Shown in pieces: positions 31,832 to 42,166 of a stretch of DNA of 64,000 bases. The notes under the pieces are model-generated. The model searched no databases. It saw only the letters and a list, made by a program, of their open reading frames with translations, and was not told the origin of the DNA. Origin of the DNA: Aphrocallistes beatrix (Eukaryota; Porifera; Hexactinellida; Sceptrulophora; Aphrocallistidae); the NCBI GenBank assembly GCA_963281255.1, contig OY725491.1:1984001-2048000 (forward strand). Reading direction: 5' to 3'. The translations under genes were made by a program, and so were the position numbers. Numbering within the stretch: position 1 is the first letter of the stretch; each line of letters begins with the position of its first letter.

Positions 31832-33057
31832 CAAGCGCGCTTCGTTTGCTTGCGCTGTGCGGCTTGCGGACACTGCGTGTCAGCAGAGTCACTCTGCGGG
31901 CGCCTGGAGTTACTCAATCTAACCTATTTTGGGAATTTGTTTACTTTATATACATATTGTAAACAAAAGTTAACGAATAATTTCTCATATGGATCCGAAA
32001 ATATAATATTCTAAATCTACACCCCTGAAAACCCCATGTCAATCGTTGGAAGCCAGCCTGTAGCCTATTTTTGTAATTTGTTGACTTTATGTATCTATCC
32101 TTACTATTAAAACTCGATTAATGTGTATGTGTATATATATATATCTGTAACGAATTGATTGAAGAAACTGCCTGGCGGAGAAAGCTGATTTTTGGAAAAC
32201 GTCGACTCATCATGGAATTATGACGTCATTGTCACATTTTTAAAAGTTAAGCAACACAGTTATTCGGGCATAACTCAGCCATTATAGGAGATAGAAGGCT
32301 GAAATTTTAATAGAATCTGTATACTAACACGTCTCACATATGATGCAACTATCATCAAAAAATGATGACTCATCACTTTGCTATGACGTCATCATTACTC
32401 ATCAAAAATTTTAAAATTGACAAATTTGGTGTTTTTTCGAGTGATATCGATTTTAAAACTAAGATGGACATATTTAGAGATTATATCTCCCTTATAATTA
32501 ACCAATGTCACCTCCAGGCGACCGAAGGGAGTGTCCGCCAGCCGCGCAGCGCAAGCAAGCGAAGCGCGCTTGTTGTAAATAATAGTAAACAAATCAATTA
32601 TCAAATTTACTCGAAAATATGTTATTCGAAATCTACAGCCCTGAAACCCCCATATCAACCGTTGGAAGCTAGTCTTTCAAATTCGTCAAAATTCGTCAAA
32701 TGGTGTGAAAATATGCACATAATCTTTTTTATTGCTATACACTATAATACATTTAAGATATCAAACAAAAAAAGTTGTAGCTTTGATGTATTAATAACAA
32801 TGACGATCTATTGTAGTGTCGTACAATGATTTCTATTGTGATAGTGTAGTCATATATATAGTATAGAAAAGGTCTGAAAAATTGTTTTCCATTTTTTTGT
32901 GAGGTGTGAAAATTTCGCTTAGATCTTAGAACTTAATCGTAGTCATATCATTTGACACCTACATGTCAATTTTCATATCTCTACGACTTGCCAATTCTTC
33001 AATCAATTCAGACAAACACAAAAAAATAAATCCTATCGTTTTAATATACGTATAAGA
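31832..33057 (-). mobile_element. Complete HeliB copy with a HeliA copy nested inside
   Basis: The minus-strand 5' end reads TCTTATACGTATATTAAAAC with A before it. The 3' end is the GC hairpin followed by GCGCGCTTG and T. No target duplication is present. The body carries the HeliB phrases GTAGAGATATGAAAATTGAC and ACGGTTGATATGGGG. It is interrupted at 32098-32572. Confidence 0.88.
32098..32572 (+). mobile_element. Complete HeliA copy nested in HeliB
   Basis: It begins TCCTTACTATTAAAACTCG after A and ends in the hairpin plus CTTG before T. Removing it gives TTTATGTATCTATTGTAAA, the uninterrupted HeliB sequence seen in other copies (the complement near 27545). This fixes both ends to the base and shows A/T insertion without duplication. 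Two TGACGTCA-like sites lie inside. Confidence 0.93.
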
Positions 33058-33276
33058 TAAGTGTATAATCAACAGAAGGTGATAAATAGATGTAGACAAA
33101 CAAACATTGACTAATTGCGTACCTGATCTAACATCGATGTGCAGTAAGTAATTGTTTACAATGTCATCATCAGAAGACTCACATCCATTGTAAGTGTGAT
33201 AAAAGTTCCTTTAGCTATGCTCACCTTTTCCAATGGAAATTCTTGCAGTGTGCAAGAAATTCGAAGAAATTCAGTA

Positions 33277-33608
33277 CGCTCGAACCTCTCTTATCCGGGC
33301 AGTGGTGCCCGGATAACAGAGGGTGCCCGGATAATATAATTTGCCCGGATAATTCGAAAACATGTCTATGCACATGAGGTTATTCTATAATATTTACGTA
33401 CCAAGACAATATACGAGTACGCAAAACCTACAGTTTTACTAATTACATATTAATGTAAAAAAATAATATTACATGATAATGATTGCTGGAATTGTGGTTA
33501 ATAATTGACTTGAAAATAGGACAATGCATATTGACTAAATGTCGAAAGGGCTGCCCGGTTGAGAGAGGTGCCCAGATATCGGAGGTCCGGATAAGAGAGG
33601 TTCGAGTG
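33277..33608. mobile_element. Tigger/pogo-like MITE
   Basis: The inverted ends contain CGAACCTCTCTTATCCGG, with TA on both sides (33275-33276, 33609-33610). Further inverted copies of TGCCCGGATAA lie inside. There is no coding capacity. Confidence 0.8.
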
Positions 33609-34167
33609 TATATGTATATGATCTAGACCCCGTGTATATGATGGATCCATCATTTTCTATGTAATTGTGACTGGCCAACAGTATATACAAGACGTAAGAA
33701 TGTTTTAATCGAATTAATGACAACGTATTATGCATCACGCAACTGATTTGAGTATTATTCTATTCTAAATTGTTGAAAACAATCTCTTTAATCATGTTTT
33801 ATCATGCAGTACGTGTTTATGTATATTTGTGAGGAAAATTTAGTTCGAAATTCGTATGTTCAGACACTGCTGATACTGAGAATATTCACAGTAGTAACTA
33901 GGTATTTAAGTTGAATTTTTCGTTTCCTTACAGACGAGTACAGTGCAGTATGATCCACAATATTTATAAACAGTGTCTTCTAAGTGAGGGATTATACAAA
34001 ATAAACTTCTCGTGTAGAAAAGAGACGAATTGAAGGGCGGAAAACAGCAAATTACGGACAAATTCGTCTAAAAATGGATATATGACTGGAATACTATTTA
34101 ACCGTAAACTAACTGTCTATACCAAAATACTACTTGACTAATATTAGATCTTAACAGACTAATCACA

Positions 34168-34195
34168 TCCTTACTATTAAAACTCGATTATTGTT

Positions 34196-34234
<39 letters not shown>

Positions 34235-34240
34235 GGAATT
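34168..34240 (+). repeat. HeliA 5' end followed by (TA)n
   Basis: It starts TCCTTACTATTAAAACTCG after A, then about 34 bases of TA repeat. The following sequence (to about 35000) differs from other HeliA bodies, so this may be another subfamily. No 3' end was found. The stretch from 33609 to 35040 holds no recognised gene. Confidence 0.65.
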
Positions 34241-35039
34241 CCATGTCAAAAAACCAATAATTTCACCACCATCAACCGATTGGTCTGAAATTTGCTGTGT
34301 GACAGGGCACGTATATGTCTTTACTTTTGTGAAAATTTCAGATCAATCGGTCATGTGGTTTTTGAGTTATGACGTCACAAATTTTTGAATTTTTGCTGTT
34401 TTGACCAAGGATTTTCACAATGGTAAAATCCCATCCCATTTTAAACTCGAATAACTCGAAAAATATTCATCAAATTCTTTCATAAATTGCAATACTTATG
34501 TTTTTACATATGGAGAAAACGAAAAACTTGAGTAAATTAAGTTTTGAGTTCCTTTTCTTTGTGAAAACTGGAACTGAAACCAACTCCCGAAGCAAACCGG
34601 AACTATGACGTAACAAAAATGTATATTTTTGAAACTGTTTTATTTTTGGATATTTTACTGTTTATATTCATAATTCATTGTATAAAAAAATTCATTTGGT
34701 TTCCATATGTTCTCTTTGAGTTATTCACACTTTTGTACCTGTAAACGCTTTCTATATATAATTCAAAATTTTATGCCTTTTGTAAAAATATAAAATTGAC
34801 CTGACAACTCTCAATTCTACCATTTTGAAAATGCTTTTTTGTCTTCCTCTATAATATCACTAATTCTTACAACATTCTGCAATTGATATGTGCACTTGGA
34901 ATTATAAGTATGTTGTATATTTGACCACAGACAGACTAAACATAAACAGTGTGTATGCTGTTGTTGCTATGTAATAGGAATGCAATAAATGTCACTAATG
35001 AGTTGAAAAGTTAATTTTAGAGGGCTAATATTTGCTAAA

Positions 35040-35571
35040 CAATCCGATATTTAGTCCGAACATAGCACTCTGTATATAAGGCCACCCATCTAAATCTCAA
35101 AAATGTACCAGGGATGCGGTCGAAGATGGTTGATCAAATACATGATCTGCCAAAAATCATGAACGACGCAGAATAGAGCTTCGAAATGTATTACCAGCAT
35201 ATATAAATATGACGCCAGAGTATCCATATCCGTTGTTAAAATTTCGATTAGTCATCATATGATTGCACAATAGGTTATATTTGGGACACATTTAGTGAAT
35301 TTCAGAGGTTGTTTAAGGGCACTTCTAAGTTTGTTTTAATATAGTTTCTTTGTATAGAACTGAGCTGTGAATGGGTTGATGCGAAAGTGAATATTTTTCA
35401 TGGAATGTTGCTACATTCCAGCGTTGCTATGAAAACGCATTTTGATCAGTTGAGGTCATATCTTGAAAACCGCAATAACTATGCATTCAAATTTGATCTT
35501 ATTTGATAGCCAATAGACTATTTCCTATAAAGCCATAACATAATTTACACGTCTAAATTCAATGGTTTGCG
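35040..35571 (+). repeat. Single arm of the inner foldback family, ending at a gap
   Basis: This is a diverged copy of the left arm of 21396-22467 (shared ACCAGCATATATAAATATG and GCTATGAAAACG-like phrases). The arm runs up to the run of N almost exactly where the palindrome centre should be. Confidence 0.8.
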
Positions 35572-35771
35572 NNNNNNNNNNNNNNNNNNNNNNNNNNNNN
35601 NNNNNNNNNNNNNNNNNNNNNNNNNNNNNNNNNNNNNNNNNNNNNNNNNNNNNNNNNNNNNNNNNNNNNNNNNNNNNNNNNNNNNNNNNNNNNNNNNNNN
35701 NNNNNNNNNNNNNNNNNNNNNNNNNNNNNNNNNNNNNNNNNNNNNNNNNNNNNNNNNNNNNNNNNNNNNNN
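35572..35771. other. Assembly gap (200 N)
   Basis: Exactly 200 N, placed near the expected symmetry centre of a foldback arm. Confidence 0.95.
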
Positions 35772-35857
35772 AATTCTAATCCGAGATATTATAACACAAA
35801 AATAATGACATCACTCGTTATTTTGGTGTTATACTATCTTACATACCTGAATCTAAA

Positions 35858-38800
35858 TTAATTTAAAAGATATTCTTCTCTTCCTTTTCTCTCCGCACAC
35901 AGAATGAGGAAGACGATGATGAAAGATAACACACTGATCAGTAAGATGAGTAAGAAGATGAAGAAACATATCAGAATGATGGTAGAGGTAGGAGCTAGAC
36001 AAAGAATAAGGAAATAGTTATTCTAGTAAGTCAGCAATCAAAAGAAAAAGGCGGGAGAGATGAACCTCGTTTTTGTATATCGTCTATGGCTCCATGCAAA
36101 TATAATGGTTTGAAAGTTGCAATGCCAAACATGTCCATTGTGTGCTCCAAAATCATAGACGTGTACGATAGTAGATAATACACATTCGAAGTAATAACGC
36201 CTTCTATCAATCATTATAGAGTGGGCACTATCCTAATAGTAATCACATTCCTATGTAACAGCTGCGTTGTGGTGTTCCTGAGTACGATTTAGATGAACAA
36301 ACGTAATAATAACTGGTTTATACTAGTGTTTGGAATCCAGATAGTAAAGCTCCTATAATTATCCGGTATCCGGGTAGTAAATATTCGGATATCCGGATTT
36401 TTAGGATATTTAGATATCTTGGCTGCAATTGGTAATTACTAATTAGTCAAGGATTCAGAGTCACTGTCATATTCAGATCCTCGATAAACATCCTTACTAT
36501 TAAAACTCGATTAATGTTTGTGTATGTGTGTATCTATATATATATATATCTCTGTAACGAATACAGTTATTCGAGCATAACTCAGCCATTATAGGAGATA
36601 GAAGGCTGACATTTTAATAGAATGTGTATATTAATATATCACACATATGATGCAACTATCATCAAAAAATGATAACTCATCACTCTGTTATGACGTCATC
36701 ATTACTCATCAAAAATTTTAAAATTTGACAAATTTGGTGATTTTTCGTGCGATATTGATTATAAGAGTAGGACATACGTATTTAGAGATGTTATTTCCCT
36801 TATAATTAATCAATGGTGACCACAGGCGCCCAAAGGGCGGCTCCGGCGGACACAAAGTGTCTGCCAGCCGCGCAGCGCAAGCAAGCGAAGCGCGCTTGTG
36901 TTTATTAAATGATCTATACTACATGCTAATTGGGTCAAATATGAAATTGGGCCAAAGTCAAATAGACAGACTGTTAAACGGATATCCAGATACCTGGCTA
37001 GAAAAATATCCGGTATCCGGATATACTATGCGAATTGCGAATACTTCCAAACACTAGTTTGCACTCACTGTCAGTGTCCACTATAAGGTCTGCTACAAGA
37101 AACACTATGTCTTCATCAGTAAAACTTTCTCCATTAAAAAGAATTCGTAATAATATAGTTTTATTCAAGGCATCAAAATATGGAGGAATAGTGAAGGTAA
37201 AATCAAATGGAAAGTTGAGATCAAATTCTGTAATCGGAACAGATTCCTGAGTTTCATTTGTGTACAGTGAAAAATTAAAGTAATTCGGAGAGATAAAGTA
37301 ATATTCTTCCAAGTCACTGCCATCACAGAGTGGACTATCAAACTCGTATATCCAGGCTATACGATGTGAACTCATGGTAGAAACATTCTGAAATCTTCCA
37401 CCTCCATTCCTCACACCAAGAAAAGTATTAATAAGACAAAGTACTAAGTAGAGTGCAATCAAATCTCAAAATGGATTCATGGACAAATCTGTTTCACTAT
37501 GTATACGAGGGTCACTCGATAAGTTTTGAGCCTGGAGTAGTTGCTTCCATTTGATTGTGTTGAAAATTCCGGATTATTCATCTACCTATTATTACTTGTA
37601 TCTTTGGCTTTGAGTTAGATTGGACAAGTTTCTAAAATATTATGCCACATATAATGGAGTGTCCTTGTGGACTCCGACACATTTGCAAGCCATTTCCTAT
37701 GGAATTTTATTTATTCTCTTTATGGAAAAATGATAGTTGGGAACAAACTTTTGATGATTCAAAATTATCAATGATGCGATATATTCACAATCCGGGGGGA
37801 TTCTATGATTATCATATTTAAATTCGTTTGCAAAACATAAAGAAATGTTCAAAGATATCCCAATTCAACACTTGTGGTTGTCTTTTCATAGATGCTAATA
37901 CAAAATATCTTAGACAATTTCTTCATCACACTATTTTAGAAACTTGTCCGATTGAAATCAAACTCAAAGTCAAAGAAAATAATAGGTAGGTGAATAATCC
38001 TAGAAATTTTCAACAAAATCAAACGGAAGCAACTACTCCAGACTCAAAATATATTGAGTGACCCTCGTACTATGTATAGAATTATTAAAATCTTAAATCC
38101 CTGGATATTTGGTGAAATATTTAGTTTTCAAAAATATTTTCTTTGCTTCCATAAAACGGCGAACTCTGGTTTCCAAGATCTATTTTCCCGTAATATGAAT
38201 AGATTACCTGGAAGAATGAAATAGTTCGAGGTAACTTCTTTAAATTCGTCAGAACACGTGAGAACAGAAGCAGTCATTCGATAGCAAACATCAAAATCAA
38301 ACTTTGTCGGAAATGACTGAGAATTCAAATCAGATTGAGGAATGTTATTAAGAGTCTCTATCACATCTTCCTTATTGTAGAGAGTGAAGTAGAATAGTAA
38401 AGGTACAGATGAAATGAATGGAGTTAGTCCTGGTTCAATCGAAGAATTCTCTGATACGTTCAGTCTGATTCTAAAATTATTATCTGGAACTAGAGAAGGA
38501 GTAAAATCATAAAATCATAAAACATAGGGATTCTATATTCATACCATATGGAGATATTATAGTAACAAGCGCGCTTCGCCTGCCTGCGCTGCGGCTTGCA
38601 GACGCTACGTGTCCGCAGATTCTCCCTGCGGGGGCGTGGAGTTACTCAATCTAACCAATTTGGGGGTTTTTTTTCATCCTTACTATTAAAACTCGATTAA
38701 TGTTTGTGTATATATGTTATGGGCAATATGAGAAATTGGTCATTTTGCATAATGCCTAGGCAATATGCAAAATGACCAATTTCTCATATTGCTCATAACA

Positions 38801-41068
38801 TATATATACAATCGACTCCGCTTAATAGGGTCACATCGGTCAGAGGACATTTTGCCCCGATTAAGCGGAGGACCCTATTAACCAAAAATATTTTGTATTA
38901 GCTTCTATGTGTGAGAGCTATTCCGGTCCTACCAAAAGTGGCCCAATTAAGCGGTTGACCCGATTAAACAGTGGCCCTATTAAGCGGAGTCGACTGTAGT
39001 GTATATATAGCTGTAACGAATTGATTGAAGAAACTGCCAGGCATAGAAGGCTGATTTTTGGCATGTGGGAGTCTTTTGGCTATGGCTCCAGTAAGTTCTG
39101 AGCTCAGAGCAAAATGTCGACTCATCATGGAATTATGACGTCATTGCCACATTTTTAAAAGTTAAGCAACACAGTTATTCGGGCATAACTCAGTCATTAT
39201 AGGAGATAGAAAGCTGAAATTTTAATAGAAACTGTATACTAACACGCCTCAAATATGATGCAACTATAATCAAAAAATGATGACTCATCATTCTGTTATG
39301 ACGTCATCACTACGAAATTTGATAAAAATTTGAAATTGACAAATCTGGTGATTTTTCGAGTGATAAGATGGACATATTGCAGACACAAAGTGTCCGCCTG
39401 TCGCGCAGCGCAAGCAAGCGAATCGCGTTTAATGATTGTAATACCATATAAAATATTTAATTCCCAATTCATTCTCAAATCTACTCTCCATAATAAAGTT
39501 AAATTTAATTAAATACATCTTCACCTAGTTCAATATGTAAGTATGACTAAAAAGATTGACCTCATCATCTTAGATCATGATGATGTGATTATGGAATTGT
39601 TATCGATCAAATATTTTTATATTCATATACCTGAGATTAAAATAGAAGCATAAGCTGAGTAACCAGCACAGCTAGCAGCAGCTAGGGAGTATTGGTATGC
39701 AGCATTGAGGATGAGTGGATCTGTGTCTGTGTACTGAGTGGTGGTGTTACTGAGTGTAGAGATGAGAAAGCTGTTACGGTACAGATAGAACTGAATTAGA
39801 GTTCTGTCAGTAGTAGGAGCTATCCAGGATAGCTTCACTCCAAAACATTCTGATTGAGAGATTTTAGGAGTTGACGGAGCTCCTATGAAACATAAGTACA
39901 GTCAGTGGTATTTAATAAATCCCAAGATGACTTGGGGTCAAAGGTATAAATAGAAATGACCCCAGTTTCATTTTCAATTTCAATTCACTTTCAATTTCAC
40001 TTTCACTTCAACATTCCTAGTCAAAGTAGGGTTTAAGTGAATATGATAGGAGAGTTCGAAATCCTTATTCTAAATTATGACTCAATGATTTTAAAGCAAA
40101 CCACATTCCCAATATATTTTATAAAACGAACTCTTTGCTGTAGACATCTACGCTTTTGTATAGTACATGCATACGCGTACGTAGCTCATGACATGTAATG
40201 TTAATTAAGGTACCCACTATTATGAATTAAAAAAGTGAAACCTAGGATTGAATGTTCGCTATAAATATTGTCCTTTGAGGCCTGATTTTTTTGATTGCCC
40301 TCCTGGATTTTTTGGTTGCAAATCGAAAGCTGATCCCCTGAGCTTTACAATGAACAAATCGAAAATAGTATATTTTCAGTAACTTCTGAATACAGATCAC
40401 GGCTCATACTTATGAAATGACCTAAGTAGTAACTCGAATAAACTCACTGGCTTGATTCAGTCTAAGAGTTTCAAAGAAAGGAATAATATCGCTTCCATTC
40501 GATGTGTAGTCATTGCGACATCCAATAATGAGACCCTCATCATAGGTTAGGTAGAAGAGGAGAGTGATTGATCCTGTCACATTTGTGATATTATCTCCAG
40601 TAGGTGCATCAGCTGTGAATCGAGATAGATCAACCCCGTTAATATTACCACATCCATTCACTAATCTTTCTAGAATCGGGTTGCTAGTATTCCTAATGAT
40701 GAACATGGTATTACGTGAAATGAACGTATCTCCAGGAGTCGGAACATTCAGTACACAGCTGACAGTGATACTATCTCCCATACAAGCAGCAGATGGAGAC
40801 TGTGTTACTGTACCTAAGTGATGGAGTATACTTATTTTTCAGGACTGTATAAGCCAATAATATAAAGTTTTCGAGCGAAGTACAAATGAAAATATTTTCA
40901 AAATTATCCTTTTCTTAGAGAGTGCATAGAACATCTCATATACTGACATCAGTCAAGAGTAAGATAAAGTTGAAATAAATAAGGAAAATTACCTTTAACT
41001 GAGAAACGAGATTCCAATGCAATTAAAGTCAGAAGTAGAATAGAGAAAGTAGTGAGAGATGAGTCCAT
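35858..41068 (-). CDS. Ig/FN3-type transmembrane receptor, copy 1 (6 exons)
   Basis: Exons on the complement: signal peptide 40993-41068, Ig-like 40448-40813, FN3 39631-39882, beta-sandwich (FN3-like) 38208-38489, third sandwich 37069-37416, and TM plus tail 35858-35994. All junctions are phase 1; the join is 486 aa. The signal exon reads MDSSLTTFSILLLTLIALES. The Ig exon has TQSPSAACMGDSITVSC and a later Cys (IIGCRN). The FN3 exon has KLSWIAPTTDRT and YQYSLAAASCAG. The last exon has a strong membrane segment and a short tail ending EEYLLN. The acceptor of the third sandwich exon reads CTTG where the other copies have CTAG, so that exon may be skipped; skipping keeps the frame. Three transposons sit in its introns. 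A cell-surface recognition receptor is inferred; the ligand is unknown. Confidence 0.72.
36324..37056. mobile_element. hAT-like insertion in receptor copy 1, holding a HeliA copy
   Basis: Inverted ends TAGTGTTTGGA and TCCAAACACTA. The flanks GTTTATAC and GTTTGCAC look like a decayed 8-bp duplication. Receptor copy 3 has the empty site (AACTGGTCTATACTCACTG). The right end is only a few bases from the splice donor at 37063-37068. Inner CCGGATATCC-type palindromes lie on both sides of the nested HeliA. Confidence 0.75.
36491..36898 (+). mobile_element. HeliA copy, complete ends, internally shortened
   Basis: It starts TCCTTACTATTAAAACTCG after A and ends AAGCGCGCTTG before T. The preceding hairpin (CGGACACAAAGTGTCTG) is kept. 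About 70 bp of the proximal body is missing compared with 49446-50003. Confidence 0.9.
37506..38067. mobile_element. Mariner-like MITE with long inverted repeats
   Basis: The ends CGAGGGTCACTCGATAAG and its near complement lie between TA dinucleotides. Complementarity extends about 150 bp inward (GGAGTAGTTGCTTCC on both ends). It lies in an intron of receptor copy 1. Confidence 0.8.
38567..38668 (-). repeat. HeliB 3'-end fragment
   Basis: This is the reverse-oriented terminal hairpin and the GAGTTACTCAATCTAACC phrase, truncated just before a HeliA copy. Confidence 0.75.
38716..38799. mobile_element. 84-bp palindromic MITE
   Basis: The arms GTTATGGGCAATATGAGAAA and its complement differ at one base. 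The loop is short. Confidence 0.75.
38809..38996. mobile_element. Pogo-type MITE, GACTCCGCTTAAT ends
   Basis: Inverted ends CAATCGACTCCGCTTAAT and ATTAAGCGGAGTCGACTG lie between TA dinucleotides. A second copy lies at 45409-45563. Confidence 0.85.
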
Positions 41069-41199
41069 CAAATAAATAGCTAAACAGTAAATCATCGATA
41101 TTATAGATTCTCAGTATTTTATGAGTAAATTAATTGACGAAGTAAATCTCGAACGCAATTACTGTAATCCAGTGGATTGAACCGGTTTGAAGGATTGGA

Positions 41200-41365
41200 G
41201 AATTTTGCAATAATTTTAACAGATTCTTCTAGAATCAGATTGCTAGATCGTTAATGATGAAATTGGTTCTATGTGAAAGAAACTCATCTCTAGGAGTGAG
41301 TAGAGTCAGTATACAGCTGACAGTGATGTTCTCTCTTGCACAAGCAGCAGATAGAGACGATTCAG
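41200..41365 (-). pseudogene. Decayed Ig exon
   Basis: The complement retains recognisable pieces of the receptor Ig exon (CAGCTGTATACTGACTC for the first Cys region, and TCTCTATCTGCTGCTTGTGC). The reading frame and splice sites are broken. It lies between receptor copies 1 and 2, so it marks a lost fourth copy or an old duplication edge. Confidence 0.7.
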
Positions 41366-42166
41366 AATATTCCGTACATTCGTTTCAGTCTCATTGATTA
41401 AACAAAGATCGCATTTAAGGCATTTGCCTACTCTATCTACTTGAGACAAATTTAGTAAGATCAGCCATATCTATTAGAATAAACCTTATTTTGTTCGGAA
41501 AAATAGTAATTATTTCATATATCGATCCTTGCTATATTTCTAGTTACCATTATACATTAATGAACTCCTGTTACTTTATATACTAAATGATAGTGAATTA
41601 ATTCTGTTAATATCTAATGATGAAAAAAAATCTCGCCCCCCAATAATTTGCTCAAATCTCCGCCTATGCTAATTGTTACATTATAATATATATTACGTGC
41701 GTATTCGTAAAAAGATGTATACATAAGTTTAGTACAAAAATAATAAATAACAAATCATAAAATATCAAAAAGTAATAATCAAAAGTCAGAATAGAAAGAA
41801 TTGTTAAATAAAAATAAAATTTCGAAATAAGAGAAATAGATTGCTAAGTGATCAATGAGAGCTTCAGTGTAGAAGAGGAAATCTTGAGACTGGAAGTCTA
41901 TAAGAGCAGATTTTCCATTATATTTGCTTGTGTTAGTTATGTATTAATTAGTAATTGTCCATATAAAGTATATTTAAATGATCTATAATGGAACGCATGC
42001 CTATTAGCGATGAGACCATCAAGGAAATTTTAGATACCTAATTCCTAGGATTATTAAAGTATCCATCCCTGAAATGAGGGACGGAAAAGCAGCACAACAG
42101 CAAAAAATCTAGTTATAACACACAAATTAACAAATAAACTATCAAAATGACATACCTGGAATTAAA

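Larger units (their letters stand above)
38677..39429 (+). mobile_element. HeliA copy interrupted by two small elements
   Basis: The 5' end is TCCTTACTATTAAAACTCG after A. The 3' hairpin is present but the last bases are mutated (CGCGTTTAATG). Two MITEs at 38716-38799 and 38809-38996 are inserted near its start. Confidence 0.82.

Noticed and set aside
38677-39429. A new TIR transposon covering receptor-intron repeats
   Set aside because: The apparent ends are a HeliA 5' end and two separately inserted MITEs with their own TA duplications.
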